DNA from: an uncultured Lachnospiraceae bacterium
Lineage (GTDB): Bacteria; Bacillota; Clostridia; Lachnospirales; Lachnospiraceae
Length of the DNA stretch: 64,000 nucleotides
Assembly: GCA_947589095.1 (NCBI GenBank)
Contig: CANQBX010000013.1
Location: 1 to 64,000 of the forward strand
Direction: 5' to 3'
Position numbers and translations under genes: made by a program
Part shown: positions 37,438-46,432 of the stretch, piece by piece
How the letters are laid out: each line of letters begins with the position of its first letter
How positions within the stretch are numbered: position 1 is the stretch's first letter
Notes under the pieces: model-generated
What the model was told of the DNA's origin: nothing
Seen by the model: only the letters and a program-made list of their open reading frames with translations
Database searches by the model: none

Positions 37438-38184
37438 ATGCAGGCATACGCACTTACGGATGTGGGCCGGGTAAGGGCCCGTAATCAGGATTATCTCTAT
37501 TCTTCATCGGCTCCGGTAGGGGGGCTTGAGAATCTGTATCTTGTGGCCGACGGCATGGGGGGCCATAAGGCAGGCGATTACGCGTCGAGATTTCTGGTGG
37601 AGCAGCTGGTCGCGTATTTGGAGAAGAACCGCCTGGAAGATGAAAGGATGCTTCTGCAGGAGGGAATCCGCCATACCAACCGGCTTCTGTATGAAAAGTC
37701 GCTTTCCAGTCCGGAACTGGAAGGCATGGGGACGACGCTGGTGGCGGCGACGATTAAAAATAACGAGCTTATTGTCGCCAATGTGGGAGACAGCAGGTTG
37801 TATTTGTATAAAAGTGGAGAATTGTCCCAGATCACACGAGACCATTCCTATGTGGAGGAGATGGTGCGGCTGGGACGCATGACAAGAGGAAGCAGGGAAT
37901 ATCTGGAGAAGAAGAACCTGATCACCAGGGCGGTCGGGACAAACCGGACTGTGGAGGCGGACTATTTCCGGGTGAAACTGGAAGCAGGCAGCCTTGTTCT
38001 TCTGTGCTCGGACGGACTTACGAATATGATGACAGACAGAGAGATCGCGGTCTGCCTTGCGGAAGGCGGAACGCTTAAGGATAAAGTGGAGAGACTGGTT
38101 GCCGGCGCCAACCGAAACGGCGGCCGCGACAATATCGCGGTTGTCCTGGCAGACCCGCAGATAAGCGAGGTGGGCGTATGCTGA
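37438..38184 (+). CDS. prpC: PP2C-family protein phosphatase
   Basis: A 248-residue Mn-dependent Ser/Thr phosphatase that reverses PrkC-type phosphorylation. Metal-binding motifs are present: RARNQDYLY, VADGMGGHKAGD, VGDSRLYL, CSDGLTNM and GGRDNIAVV. AAGGAGG at 37424-37430 suits the ATG at 37438 better than the ATG at 37432. Its stop overlaps the kinase start. Confidence 0.95.
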   Translation: MQAYALTDVGRVRARNQDYLYSSSAPVGGLENLYLVADGMGGHKAGDYASRFLVEQLVAYLEKNRLEDERMLLQEGIRHTNRLLYEKSLSSPELEGMGTTLVAATIKNNELIVANVGDSRLYLYKSGELSQITRDHSYVEEMVRLGRMTRGSREYLEKKNLITRAVGTNRTVEADYFRVKLEAGSLVLLCSDGLTNMMTDREIAVCLAEGGTLKDKVERLVAGANRNGGRDNIAVVLADPQISEVGVC

Positions 38185-40283
38185 GAGCGGGACAGTTTTT
38201 GCAGAACCGGTATGAGATCCTGGAGCTGATCGGCTCCGGCGGCATGTCGGACGTCTATAAGGCAAGATGTCATAAGCTGGACCGGCTGGTGGCGATCAAG
38301 GTGTTAAAGGAAGAGTTAAGCAGCGACGCTTCCTTTGTTTCGAAATTCAAGATGGAGGCCCAGGCGGCGGCGGGTCTGTCGCATCCCAATATCGTCAGCG
38401 TTTATGACGTTGTGGATGAAGGACAGCTCCATTACATCGTCATGGAGCTGATCGAGGGCATTACCCTTAAGACCTATATCGCGAGGAAAGGCAAGCTGGA
38501 TGTGAAGGAAGCGGTAGGCATCGCGATCCAGGTGGCGCAGGGCATCGCCGCGGCCCATGAGCAGAATATCATTCACAGGGATATCAAGCCGCAGAACATG
38601 ATCATTTCCAGAGACGGCAAGGTGAAGGTGGCCGACTTCGGCATCGCCAGGGTGGTAACGGCCCAGACGCAGGGGTCGGCGGCGGTCGGATCGGTTCATT
38701 ACATCTCGCCGGAGCAGGCGCGGGGCGGCTACAGCGACGCCAGGAGCGATATCTATTCTCTCGGGATCACCATGTATGAGATGGTTACGGGGCGTCTGCC
38801 GTTTGAAGGGGACAATACGGTCGCCGTGGCGCTGGCCCATGTGGAGGAGCCGATCACAAGACCGAGTATCTATGAGCCGGATATACCGGTCAGTCTGGAG
38901 AATATCATTCTCAAGTGTACGGAGAAGAAGCCGGAGAGGAGGTACTCCACGGTTACCGAGGTGATTGCCGATCTGCGCCGCGTGCTTCTGCATCCGGACG
39001 AGAATTTTGTGACGATGGCCCCGGAGATCGATTACGGCGCGGATACCAGGCAGATCAGCCAGGATGAGCTGAAAGTGATCAATCTGGCCCACAAATCCTA
39101 CCAGCCGATGCAGCAGGAGCTGGAACCGGAATATCCGAAGGAGCCGGAGCGGAATACGAATGTAAGCAGCGGGATCGAGAGGATCCTTACGAGCGTGGGA
39201 ATTCTGGTGGCGGTCGTTATCGTCGCGGTGCTGATCCTGCTGTTTTCCAGGATCGGCGGGCTGTTCCGCAGCGGTTCCGGTCTGAACCTGGGATTCGGCA
39301 ATACGCAGTCGTCAATTCAGATGGAGACAGTCTCGGACGACTCACAGCCGCAGCTTGCGGATACGGAGGTGCTGGCGCCGGATGCGACGAATCTGCCGGT
39401 GGATATGGCGGAGGCGAAGCTGAAGGAATCCACGCTGGTCATGCGTGTCGTCAGCTACGAGGAGTCGGATACGGTGGAGAATAACTATGTGATCTCCCAA
39501 TCCCCGGTGGTTGGAACGGTGGTCCAGAAATATTCTACCGTGGATGTGGTCGTCAGTACCGGAAACGGAATGATCGATCTGCAGGCGCTTGCCCTTACAA
39601 GCATGGATAAATCGGCGGCAGCCGCCGTACTGGCCCAGAACGGACTGAAATCGGAATTCTTTGACGAATATAATGATACGGTAGCGCAGGATAAGATCGT
39701 CCGTTATGAGCCGGCGCAGGTGCGCGCGGGTGAAACGGTAACGCTTTATGTAAGTCTGGGACCGGCCCCGGTTATGCGAACGGTGCCCGATCTTTTCAAT
39801 ATCACAGAGGAAGAGGCAAGGCAGCGCCTGATCGATGCCAAACTGAACCCGGGCGAAGTCACCAGAAGCTTTGACGCCGTGATTCCGCAGGGCTATGTGG
39901 TCAGTCAGGATATCGCGGCCAATGAAAGCGTGGAAGAGGGCAGCAGGATCTCCTTTGTTATAAGCGACGGACCCGAACCGCCTCCTCAGCGGCATATCGC
40001 CGCGATCAGCGAGACGTATGACCTGCAGGGCGCGTTCGGACCGGGAATGCAGGGAACGACATTAAAGCTTGAGGTGCGTCTGCGCCAGGACGCGGAGGAC
40101 GGTTCCCAGTACCGGACCCTGATGGAGGCTACGGAGGTTACCAGCGGAAGCCTGCTCCCGATCGAATTCCCGGAGATCGAGGCGATCATTCCCGGCGCGG
40201 AATACGGCGAGGTCGAGGTGGTCAATGCGGAATCCGGGCAGGTGCTGGCCAGCTATCCGGTTCAGTTCTTTGTGACGGAATAG
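38178..40283 (+). CDS. prkC: PASTA-domain Ser/Thr protein kinase
   Basis: A 701-residue membrane kinase. Kinase domain 1-275: GSGGMSDVYKAR, Lys41, catalytic HRDIKPQN (133-140), DFG (153-155), GSVHYISPEQ. A juxtamembrane linker leads to one helix (about 337-357), and outside the cell come three PASTA repeats (roughly 385-580), then a ~110-residue C-terminal domain. PASTA repeats sense muropeptides or lipid II. It controls cell-wall growth and germination in relatives. The four-gene order prpC-prkC-rsgA-rpe is conserved in Firmicutes. Confidence 0.96.
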   Translation: MLRAGQFLQNRYEILELIGSGGMSDVYKARCHKLDRLVAIKVLKEELSSDASFVSKFKMEAQAAAGLSHPNIVSVYDVVDEGQLHYIVMELIEGITLKTYIARKGKLDVKEAVGIAIQVAQGIAAAHEQNIIHRDIKPQNMIISRDGKVKVADFGIARVVTAQTQGSAAVGSVHYISPEQARGGYSDARSDIYSLGITMYEMVTGRLPFEGDNTVAVALAHVEEPITRPSIYEPDIPVSLENIILKCTEKKPERRYSTVTEVIADLRRVLLHPDENFVTMAPEIDYGADTRQISQDELKVINLAHKSYQPMQQELEPEYPKEPERNTNVSSGIERILTSVGILVAVVIVAVLILLFSRIGGLFRSGSGLNLGFGNTQSSIQMETVSDDSQPQLADTEVLAPDATNLPVDMAEAKLKESTLVMRVVSYEESDTVENNYVISQSPVVGTVVQKYSTVDVVVSTGNGMIDLQALALTSMDKSAAAAVLAQNGLKSEFFDEYNDTVAQDKIVRYEPAQVRAGETVTLYVSLGPAPVMRTVPDLFNITEEEARQRLIDAKLNPGEVTRSFDAVIPQGYVVSQDIAANESVEEGSRISFVISDGPEPPPQRHIAAISETYDLQGAFGPGMQGTTLKLEVRLRQDAEDGSQYRTLMEATEVTSGSLLPIEFPEIEAIIPGAEYGEVEVVNAESGQVLASYPVQFFVTE

Positions 40284-40296
40284 AAAGGCGAGGCGG

Positions 40297-41175
40297 ATGA
40301 CAGGCAAGATTATCAGAGGGATCGCCGGTTTCTATTATGTTCACGCGGAGGACGGTCTGGTTTATGAATGCAGGGCCAAAGGAATCTTCCGGAATCGGAA
40401 GATCAGGCCTCTCGTGGGCGATAACGCAGAGATATCCGTATTGGGGACCGACCCGCCGGAGGGGAATGTGGATGAGATCCTTGCGCGCCGCAACGAGCTG
40501 ATCCGGCCGGCGGTAGCCAACGTGGATCAGGCGCTGGTGGTATTTGCCGCGAAGGATCCGGAGCCGAATCTGAACCTGTTGGACCGGTTCCTCGTGATGC
40601 TTTGCCGGATGGATGTGGATGTATCCATTGTATTTAATAAGACGGATCTGGCGGACGAGGAGACGGTAGAGCGTTTCCGCCGGATCTATGAGCCGGCGGG
40701 TTATCCGGTCCTTTCGCTCAGTACCTATACGGGGCAGGGGATGGACCGGATCCGGGATGGCCTCAGAGGCAGGACGACGGTGCTGGCCGGCCCTTCCGGC
40801 GTTGGCAAGTCCTCGCTTACCAACCGGCTGATGCCGGAGGCTAATATGGAGACCGGCAGTGTCAGCGAGAAGATCCGGCGCGGCCGTCATACGACCCGTC
40901 ATTCGGAGCTGTTCTGTCTGGAGAACGGGACTTATCTGATGGATACGCCCGGTTTCAGTTCCATGTATGTGGACGAGATGGAACCGGAGGAGCTGAAGGA
41001 TTGTTTCCCCGAATTTGAGCCTTTTACGGGCGGATGCCGGTTTCCGGGGTGCGTTCACATGGGTGAGAAGGTCTGCGGTATCAAAACCGCGGTGGAGGAA
41101 GGAAAGATCAGCCGCAGCCGCTATGAGAATTACCGCCTGCTGTACACGGAGCAGAAGGAGAAAAGGAGATACTAG
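40297..41175 (+). CDS. rsgA: Ribosome small-subunit maturation GTPase
   Basis: A 292-residue circularly permuted GTPase: an OB fold, then G4 NKTD (114-117) before G1 GPSGVGKSS (165-173), G3 DTPG (about 218), and a C-terminal zinc knuckle (CRFPGCVHMGEKVCGI). It matures and checks the 30S subunit. It lies 13 bases after prkC. Confidence 0.96.
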   Translation: MTGKIIRGIAGFYYVHAEDGLVYECRAKGIFRNRKIRPLVGDNAEISVLGTDPPEGNVDEILARRNELIRPAVANVDQALVVFAAKDPEPNLNLLDRFLVMLCRMDVDVSIVFNKTDLADEETVERFRRIYEPAGYPVLSLSTYTGQGMDRIRDGLRGRTTVLAGPSGVGKSSLTNRLMPEANMETGSVSEKIRRGRHTTRHSELFCLENGTYLMDTPGFSSMYVDEMEPEELKDCFPEFEPFTGGCRFPGCVHMGEKVCGIKTAVEEGKISRSRYENYRLLYTEQKEKRRY

Positions 41176-41178
41176 CTT

Positions 41179-41844
41179 ATGAATATTCTGTCACCCTCGA
41201 TTCTGGGAGCAGACTTTAAAAGGCTTGAGCAGCAGATCGGAGAGGTGGACCGGGCCGGCGCCCAGTATATCCATCTGGACGTGATGGACGGAACCTTCGT
41301 ACCCAGCATATCCTTTGGAATGCAGATGATCTCGTCGATCCGCAGCTGCACGGATAAGGTATTCGACGTACATATGATGGTGCAGGAGCCGCTGCGTTAT
41401 CTGCCGGAGATCGTCCGGTGCGGCGCGGATATCATCACGGTTCACGCCGAGGCGTGCACCCATCTGGATTATACGCTGCGGGAGATCCGCAAGGCGGGAC
41501 TGAAGGTGGGAGTGGCGCTGAATCCGACGACGCCGATCCTGATGATCCATGACCTTCTGGACTGCGTGGACATGGTGCTGATCATGACCGTGAATCCGGG
41601 ATTCGGCGGTCAGGAGATGATTCCCTATACGCTGAACAAGGTACGTTCGCTGCGCAAGCTCTGCAAAAACCGGGGTGTTGATCTGGATATTCAGATCGAC
41701 GGCGGCGTGACGCTTGATAATGTGAGACTTTGTCTGGAAGCGGGCGCCAATATCATCGTGGCCGGATCCGCCATCTACCGGGGCGACGCGGCCGCCAACA
41801 CCAGAGAGTTTCTGAAGATATTCGAGGAATTTGAGAAGAGATGA
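41179..41844 (+). CDS. rpe: Ribulose-phosphate 3-epimerase
   Basis: A 221-residue TIM-barrel enzyme of the pentose phosphate pathway. Typical blocks: SPSILGADF, HLDVMDGTFVPSISFG, VHMMVQEP, MTVNPGFGGQ, IQIDGGVT and VAGSAIYRG. It starts three bases after rsgA and overlaps thiN by four bases. Confidence 0.97.
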   Translation: MNILSPSILGADFKRLEQQIGEVDRAGAQYIHLDVMDGTFVPSISFGMQMISSIRSCTDKVFDVHMMVQEPLRYLPEIVRCGADIITVHAEACTHLDYTLREIRKAGLKVGVALNPTTPILMIHDLLDCVDMVLIMTVNPGFGGQEMIPYTLNKVRSLRKLCKNRGVDLDIQIDGGVTLDNVRLCLEAGANIIVAGSAIYRGDAAANTREFLKIFEEFEKR

Positions 41845-42749
41845 AGACAGGACTGATCATCACCGGCGGGAAGCTGGATCTGGCTTTCGCCGGTAAATTT
41901 TTGCGTGGGTTTGCCGGATATTCCGGATCCGGACGGCATGGAAGTGCGGAAGCGGAAGAAGACAATGGAGTCAGAGGGAAGACAGCCGTCTGCGAGAGAA
42001 GGACCGGCTGTGCGGATGCGGCGCCGGGAGACAGAAAGTGTGCGGCACTGGAATGCAGAGAGAAAAAGATGTCAGGGTTCGGAGAAAGAGCGCTGCCGGA
42101 AGACAGTGAGAACGCGGAGTCAGGAACCGGTGGGGAGAGGCGCGCCAGGGGAAATTATGGCTTTGACTGCGTCATTCTGGTGGACGGCGGCCTGGAGCCG
42201 GCGGAGAAGCTGGGGCTTGTGCCGGATGCCATCGTCGGGGATTTCGATACGGTTCGGCCGGAGATCCTGGACCGGTACCGCCGGTCTGCCGGCGGGGATA
42301 CCCTTTGGGATGTGCATAAGCCGGAGAAGGACGAGACGGATACAGAGCTGGCGATCCGCACCGCCATGAAGCTGGGTTGTGCGCGGCTGGCGATCCTGGG
42401 CGCTACGGGCGGACGGCTGGACCATGAGCTTTCCAATATTCATCTGCTGAAAATGTGTCTGGACGCGGGAGTGGAGGCGGCGCTTTATGACGCCCAGAAC
42501 CGGGTGAGCCTCCTGACGGGAAGCAGGGTATTTCGACGGAGCGAAGCTTATGGGAAATACGTATCGTTTATCCCGATGACGGAGCAGGTGAAGGGAATCA
42601 CGCTGACCGGATTCAAATATCCGCTTACCGGGAAGAATATTACCATTGGCCGGGAAGCCGGGCTCTGCGTCAGCAATGAGATCGTGGAAGAGACGGCGGC
42701 GATACGTTTTGATAAGGGAATCCTGATCTGCGTGGAGTCGAAGGACTGA
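41841..42749 (+). CDS. thiN: Thiamine pyrophosphokinase with an internal insertion
   Basis: A 302-residue protein, about 80 longer than the family norm. The normal start (MKTGLIITGGKLDLAFAGKFLR) is separated from the normal continuation (YGFDCVILVDGGLEPAEKLGLVPDAIVGDFDT) by about 80 charged, low-complexity residues (roughly 24-105). The catalytic blocks DFDT, KDETDTELAI and GATGGRLDHELSN are intact, so activity making thiamine diphosphate is likely if the insert is a surface loop. It overlaps rpe by four bases. Confidence 0.9.
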   Translation: MKTGLIITGGKLDLAFAGKFLRGFAGYSGSGRHGSAEAEEDNGVRGKTAVCERRTGCADAAPGDRKCAALECREKKMSGFGERALPEDSENAESGTGGERRARGNYGFDCVILVDGGLEPAEKLGLVPDAIVGDFDTVRPEILDRYRRSAGGDTLWDVHKPEKDETDTELAIRTAMKLGCARLAILGATGGRLDHELSNIHLLKMCLDAGVEAALYDAQNRVSLLTGSRVFRRSEAYGKYVSFIPMTEQVKGITLTGFKYPLTGKNITIGREAGLCVSNEIVEETAAIRFDKGILICVESKD

Positions 42750-42775
42750 GCGGCATAAGAAGTTTGGAGGAACGC

Positions 42776-43615
42776 ATGGGCGATAAGAGAGTTTTGACAA
42801 TCCAGGACATTTCCTGCGTGGGACAATGCTCCCTGACTGTGGCGCTGCCGATCATCTCGGCCTGCGGCATTGAGACGGCGATCCTGCCGTCGGCGGTGCT
42901 TTCCACCCACACGGGTGGATTTTCGGGAAATACATTCCGAGATCTGAGCGGCGACATGCTGGCGATCGGGAATCACTGGAAGAAGGAAGGCATTTATTTT
43001 GACGCGGTGTATACCGGATATCTGGGAAGCATCGATCAGATTGATTTTGTGCAGACGATTATGGATGAGACATTGGTTCCGGGAGGCCTGCGGATCGTAG
43101 ATCCGGCCATGGCGGATCATGGCAGGCTGTATCGCGGCTTTACCGGGGAATTTGCCGTAAGGATGGGAGAATTATGCGGCATCGCCGATATTGCTTTGCC
43201 GAATATCACGGAAGCATGCCTTATGACCGGGACTCCCTATGAGGAGGGGCCGAAGGATGAGGCGTATATTGAATCGCTTCTGGATAAGGTGTCTGCACTC
43301 GGGGCGAAATGCGTGGTCATGAAGGGCGTCAGCTATGAACCGGATAAACTTGGCGTGGCGGTGCGTCAGAATGGGACGACCCGGTATTACTTCCACGAGA
43401 GGCTGGAGCGCAATTCTCATGGAACCGGCGATATCTATGCGTCCGCGTTCGTGGGTTCCCTGATGCAGGGCTTCCGTGTCCTGGAAGCGGCCGGCATCGC
43501 GGCGGATTTTACGGTCGAGAGTATGAAGAAAACTCTTGGCGATGCCGGACACTGGTATGGCGTAAAGTTTGAAAAAGCGCTGCCGGGGCTGGTTCGGAGA
43601 GTAAACCGGGATTGA
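42776..43615 (+). CDS. Pyridoxal/pyridoxamine kinase-like protein
   Basis: A 279-residue ribokinase-fold kinase (PfkB/PdxY type). Family blocks: TIQDISCVGQCSLTVALPI, the Thr/His-rich STHTGGF, DAVYTGYLGS, DPAMADHG, PNITEACLMTG and the catalytic GTGDIYASAFVG (Asp base). Probably phosphorylates B6 vitamers; a hydroxymethylpyrimidine kinase role is a lesser possibility. GGAGG at 42766-42770 marks the ATG at 42776. It follows thiN by 26 bases, giving a cofactor-kinase pair. Confidence 0.88.
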   Translation: MGDKRVLTIQDISCVGQCSLTVALPIISACGIETAILPSAVLSTHTGGFSGNTFRDLSGDMLAIGNHWKKEGIYFDAVYTGYLGSIDQIDFVQTIMDETLVPGGLRIVDPAMADHGRLYRGFTGEFAVRMGELCGIADIALPNITEACLMTGTPYEEGPKDEAYIESLLDKVSALGAKCVVMKGVSYEPDKLGVAVRQNGTTRYYFHERLERNSHGTGDIYASAFVGSLMQGFRVLEAAGIAADFTVESMKKTLGDAGHWYGVKFEKALPGLVRRVNRD

Positions 43616-43789
43616 TTGCGAAGCGTTCCGTGAAGTTTTGGGAGAGGAGCGCGGTATAGAGGCATGGTGATGGGTAAAATGGACAGAGATATCGAGACGC
43701 TTCAGTGAGCGGGAGGTGCGGACATTTTCCTGGACGGATCATACGACCAGGCGAGCGTATAGAAAAATTTCTGTAAATGGAATCTTCTA

Positions 43790-43826
43790 TGATAATTCAC
43801 TTCAGTCAGAAAATGCAGGAGAAGCC
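43790..43826. repeat. Copy of a short dispersed motif also seen at the window start
   Basis: TTCACTTCAGTCAGAAAATGCAGGA here resembles TTCACTTCACTCAGAGAATTGCAGGA at about 66-91. Two copies alone are weak evidence for a repeat family. Confidence 0.3.
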
Positions 43827-43850
43827 GTCGGGCTCTCCTGCATTAAAATT
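43812..43850. terminator. Terminator between convergent transcription units
   Basis: AATGCAGGAGA and TCTCCTGCATT form a perfect 11-bp stem, extended by GCC/GGC, followed by AAAATTTTT on the plus strand. It serves the cofactor-kinase genes and probably the minus-strand amidohydrolase too. Confidence 0.8.
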
Positions 43851-43855
43851 TTTAT

Positions 43856-43886
43856 GCGAGCAGGGCGCCAGTGACGCCTTGCTTGT
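43856..43886. repeat. Palindromic element related to those at 7.5 kb
   Basis: GCGAGCAGGGCGCCAGTGACGCCTTGCTTG. On the minus strand it reads AAGGCGTCACTGGCGCC, closely matching the core at 7557-7574. It lies just past the amidohydrolase stop. Confidence 0.55.
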
Positions 43887-43896
43887 ATTGGGTATT

Positions 43897-45225
43897 TTAC
43901 AGAAATTTGTCTAACTCCCGCTCCACCTGTTCCATTTTCTTCACCTTCGGCTCCTCGATCAGTCGGCCGCGTGTGACAACGGCGGAGATATTGCGGAGCG
44001 CCGTCAGATCTTCAAGCGGGTTCTTCTCGGTGATCACCAGATCCGCGGTCTTGCCTATATCCAGGGAGCCCACATGATCGTCGATATGGGCGATCTTTGC
44101 ATTTCCAAGAGTTGCGCTGTAGAGTGCGAACGCCGGCGTCACGCTGCAGTAGCGGCTGAAATAGACCAGTTCCCGCCACATATCGTAGTGGGTGATGAAT
44201 GGACAGCCGGTGTCGGTGCCCAGACCCACGGGGATATTATTTTCCAGGCAGGCCTTACAGCAGGCGACAATGCCGTCGAAGACGATCCTGCCGTTGTACT
44301 GAGCCATCTCCGAGCAGTGGCTGACCGAGCGGTCGAACAGGGCGTAGGGCAGCGCCGGGGACAGTGTGGTAACAATGGCCGCGTTCCTTTCTTTGAAGAG
44401 CCGCAGGATCTCCTCGTCCGGCTGGGCGCCGTGCTCGATGGTGTCCACGCCGTTTGCGAGCGCCACGCGGACGCCTTCCGGACTTTCCACATGGGCGGCT
44501 ACCGGAAGGCCGAGGCGGTGGGCCTCATCGCAGGCGGCTTTCACGTACTCTGGCGGCATACGCAGCACGCCGGGCTCGCCCATTTCTGTGGCGTCCAGGA
44601 CGCCCCCGGTGATCATCAGCTTGATCAGGTCCGGTTTATCCTCGGCGATCTTCCTGACATATGCGGCGGCTTCCTCAGCGGAGGTGGCCTCGTAGGCCAG
44701 GGAACCGGCCATATGGCCGCCGGGAACGGAGACCGCCATGTTGCCGGCCAGGATCGTAGGTCCTACGCCGCGGCCGGCGGCGATCTCATCGCGCAGCCAT
44801 GTGTCGTAGGCTTCTACGCCGCCCACGGTGCGGATCGTAGTCACGCCGCTAAGAAGTTCGGTCTTCGCGTAATCGCGGTACATCTTTTCCAGAACCTTGC
44901 GGGTCAGACGGTTGGCTGTCACAAGCTTCACGGTCCTGCGTGCGTCCATAGGCTTCTTCGTCGGCTTTCCGCCGGATGGGATGTGGACGTGCATGTTGAT
45001 CAGGCCGGGCATCAGGTATTTGCCGCCCAGGTCGATCTCGCGGCAGTGGGCCGGAAGGGGCTGATCTGCCGGCTGGATGGCGGCGATCTTCTCGCCGTCG
45101 GTGATCAGGGTCATGCCGGTGACCGGCGTCATGTCTTCATGGCCGGACAGCAGGATGCCATTTGTGTAGGCGGTTTTGCGCGGGATGGTGTTATGTCCGT
45201 GCTTCTTTGAACTGTTCTTTTCCAT
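43897..45225 (-). CDS. Amidohydrolase family protein (imidazolonepropionase/prolidase-like)
   Basis: A 442-residue metal-dependent hydrolase. Metal-binding motifs: MPGLINMHVHIP (HxH), the Lys in LIKLMITGG, HVESPEG, DTIEHGA and GLGTDTGC (catalytic Asp). This is the amidohydrolase group close to Xaa-Pro dipeptidases and imidazolonepropionase. A dipeptidase role is plausible because a prolyl-aminopeptidase-like hydrolase gene lies directly upstream in the same direction. AAAGGA precedes the ATG complementary to 45225; the longer upstream frame has no support. Confidence 0.85.
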   Translation of the reverse strand: MEKNSSKKHGHNTIPRKTAYTNGILLSGHEDMTPVTGMTLITDGEKIAAIQPADQPLPAHCREIDLGGKYLMPGLINMHVHIPSGGKPTKKPMDARRTVKLVTANRLTRKVLEKMYRDYAKTELLSGVTTIRTVGGVEAYDTWLRDEIAAGRGVGPTILAGNMAVSVPGGHMAGSLAYEATSAEEAAAYVRKIAEDKPDLIKLMITGGVLDATEMGEPGVLRMPPEYVKAACDEAHRLGLPVAAHVESPEGVRVALANGVDTIEHGAQPDEEILRLFKERNAAIVTTLSPALPYALFDRSVSHCSEMAQYNGRIVFDGIVACCKACLENNIPVGLGTDTGCPFITHYDMWRELVYFSRYCSVTPAFALYSATLGNAKIAHIDDHVGSLDIGKTADLVITEKNPLEDLTALRNISAVVTRGRLIEEPKVKKMEQVERELDKFL

Positions 45226-45308
45226 AGCTGAGTCCTTTCTGCGATTCCCGACATGCGGCTTAGGGAATCTTGTTTTTGTATTTCGGTACGGTTGAAGTGC
45301 TGTTCGTA
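45226..45308. other. Hairpin between the two minus-strand hydrolase genes
   Basis: GATTCCC and GGGAATC (45242-45268) form a 7-bp stem just before the amidohydrolase ribosome binding site. The T-run TTGTTTTTG follows it on the plus strand only. Confidence 0.35.
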
Positions 45309-46289
45309 CTATCTTGCCGTCGGGCAGATCGCCTCTTCCTGCGCCACGATCCGTTCGACCGTCTTTCTCCATTCCTCCGGCGTCTCCTTGATCGGGGAGT
45401 GGCCGGAATCCTCGAACCAGATCCACTCCTTGCGGGGAGCGTCGAGGGCGGCGAACCATTTCTCCGCGATGGAGGGCGGGCAGTTCTGGTCATGACGGCC
45501 CTCGGTCAGATAGACCGGGACGTCAATGTCCGGAATCATTTCATTTAAGTTGCAGGCCACGATCTCGTCCCACAGGGTCCGCAGGCTGAAGAACGCGCCC
45601 TTATAGTAGCGCCACAGATCGAGAAGGCTGTACTCCGGCGATTTGAGGATCGGGATCACGACCGACTCAATGATGCCGTCGCTCTTGCCGTGCTCCTCGC
45701 CGCCGTATTTGCTCATCAGGTTGCGCTGGACCATCATGTCGTCCATGCTGGCGTAGCGGCCTTTCTTCGGCCAGCCGATCCGCTCCAGTTCCTTGAGGGC
45801 CTTCGTGTCGTTCCGCTTTGTGGCTTCGTCCAGAACGAACCGGTAGGAGAGCGTTTCATTCTCATCGCCGTCGACAAACTGGCCCATGCCGATGTAGGCC
45901 GCCACGTCCTGCGGATAGCGTTTCGCGGTCAGCGATCCCAGAAGAGATCCCCAGGAGTGGCCGACGATATAGATCTTCTTCTTGCGGAACCGCCGCTTCA
46001 GATAGCGGATGACTTCGTGAGCGTCCTCGATCATCCGATCCAGGGTCATGTCCTCTTCCGGCTGCCTGCGGAAATAGCTCAGGCCCGCGCCGCGCTGGTC
46101 CCAGCAGACCATGGTCATGTGCTGTGCCAGGGCGGACTGGTCCTTTAACACCCAATGGCGGTCGCAGACGCCGGGACCGCCGTGGATGAAGAGGATCACC
46201 GGGAGAGCCGGGTCGGTGCTGCGGATCCGCAGGTTCTGGCCGAAGCCGCCGATGGAGACGTAGCCTTTTTCGTCGATCGCGTATTTCAT
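45309..46289 (-). CDS. Alpha/beta hydrolase, proline iminopeptidase-like
   Basis: A 326-residue alpha/beta hydrolase. Oxyanion motif FIHGGPGVCDRHW, the WDQRGAGLS block typical of proline iminopeptidases, nucleophile elbow GHSWGS, acid in TEGRHD, and catalytic His in EDSGHSP. No signal peptide. Probably cleaves N-terminal residues or small esters/amides in the cytoplasm. AAGGAGGG precedes the ATG complementary to 46289. It is followed after 83 bases by the amidohydrolase gene, presumably an operon. Confidence 0.88.
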   Translation of the reverse strand: MKYAIDEKGYVSIGGFGQNLRIRSTDPALPVILFIHGGPGVCDRHWVLKDQSALAQHMTMVCWDQRGAGLSYFRRQPEEDMTLDRMIEDAHEVIRYLKRRFRKKKIYIVGHSWGSLLGSLTAKRYPQDVAAYIGMGQFVDGDENETLSYRFVLDEATKRNDTKALKELERIGWPKKGRYASMDDMMVQRNLMSKYGGEEHGKSDGIIESVVIPILKSPEYSLLDLWRYYKGAFFSLRTLWDEIVACNLNEMIPDIDVPVYLTEGRHDQNCPPSIAEKWFAALDAPRKEWIWFEDSGHSPIKETPEEWRKTVERIVAQEEAICPTAR

Positions 46290-46371
46290 TTGAACATCCC
46301 TCCTTGTAATTCTTATTGGAAATATAAAATATATTATGCTGTTATGAATACTTATATAAAAATATACAGGT

Positions 46372-46410
46372 AAGCGCGTGGACTATGGGGAGACATAGAC
46401 TCACGCGCTT
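46372..46410 (-). terminator. Terminator after the coiled-coil gene
   Basis: AAGCGCGTG and CACGCGCTT with an inner CTATG/CATAG form a long stem; on the minus strand it is followed by a T-rich stretch. Confidence 0.65.
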
Positions 46411-46432
46411 TGCGGTCGTGTATTATAATCGG

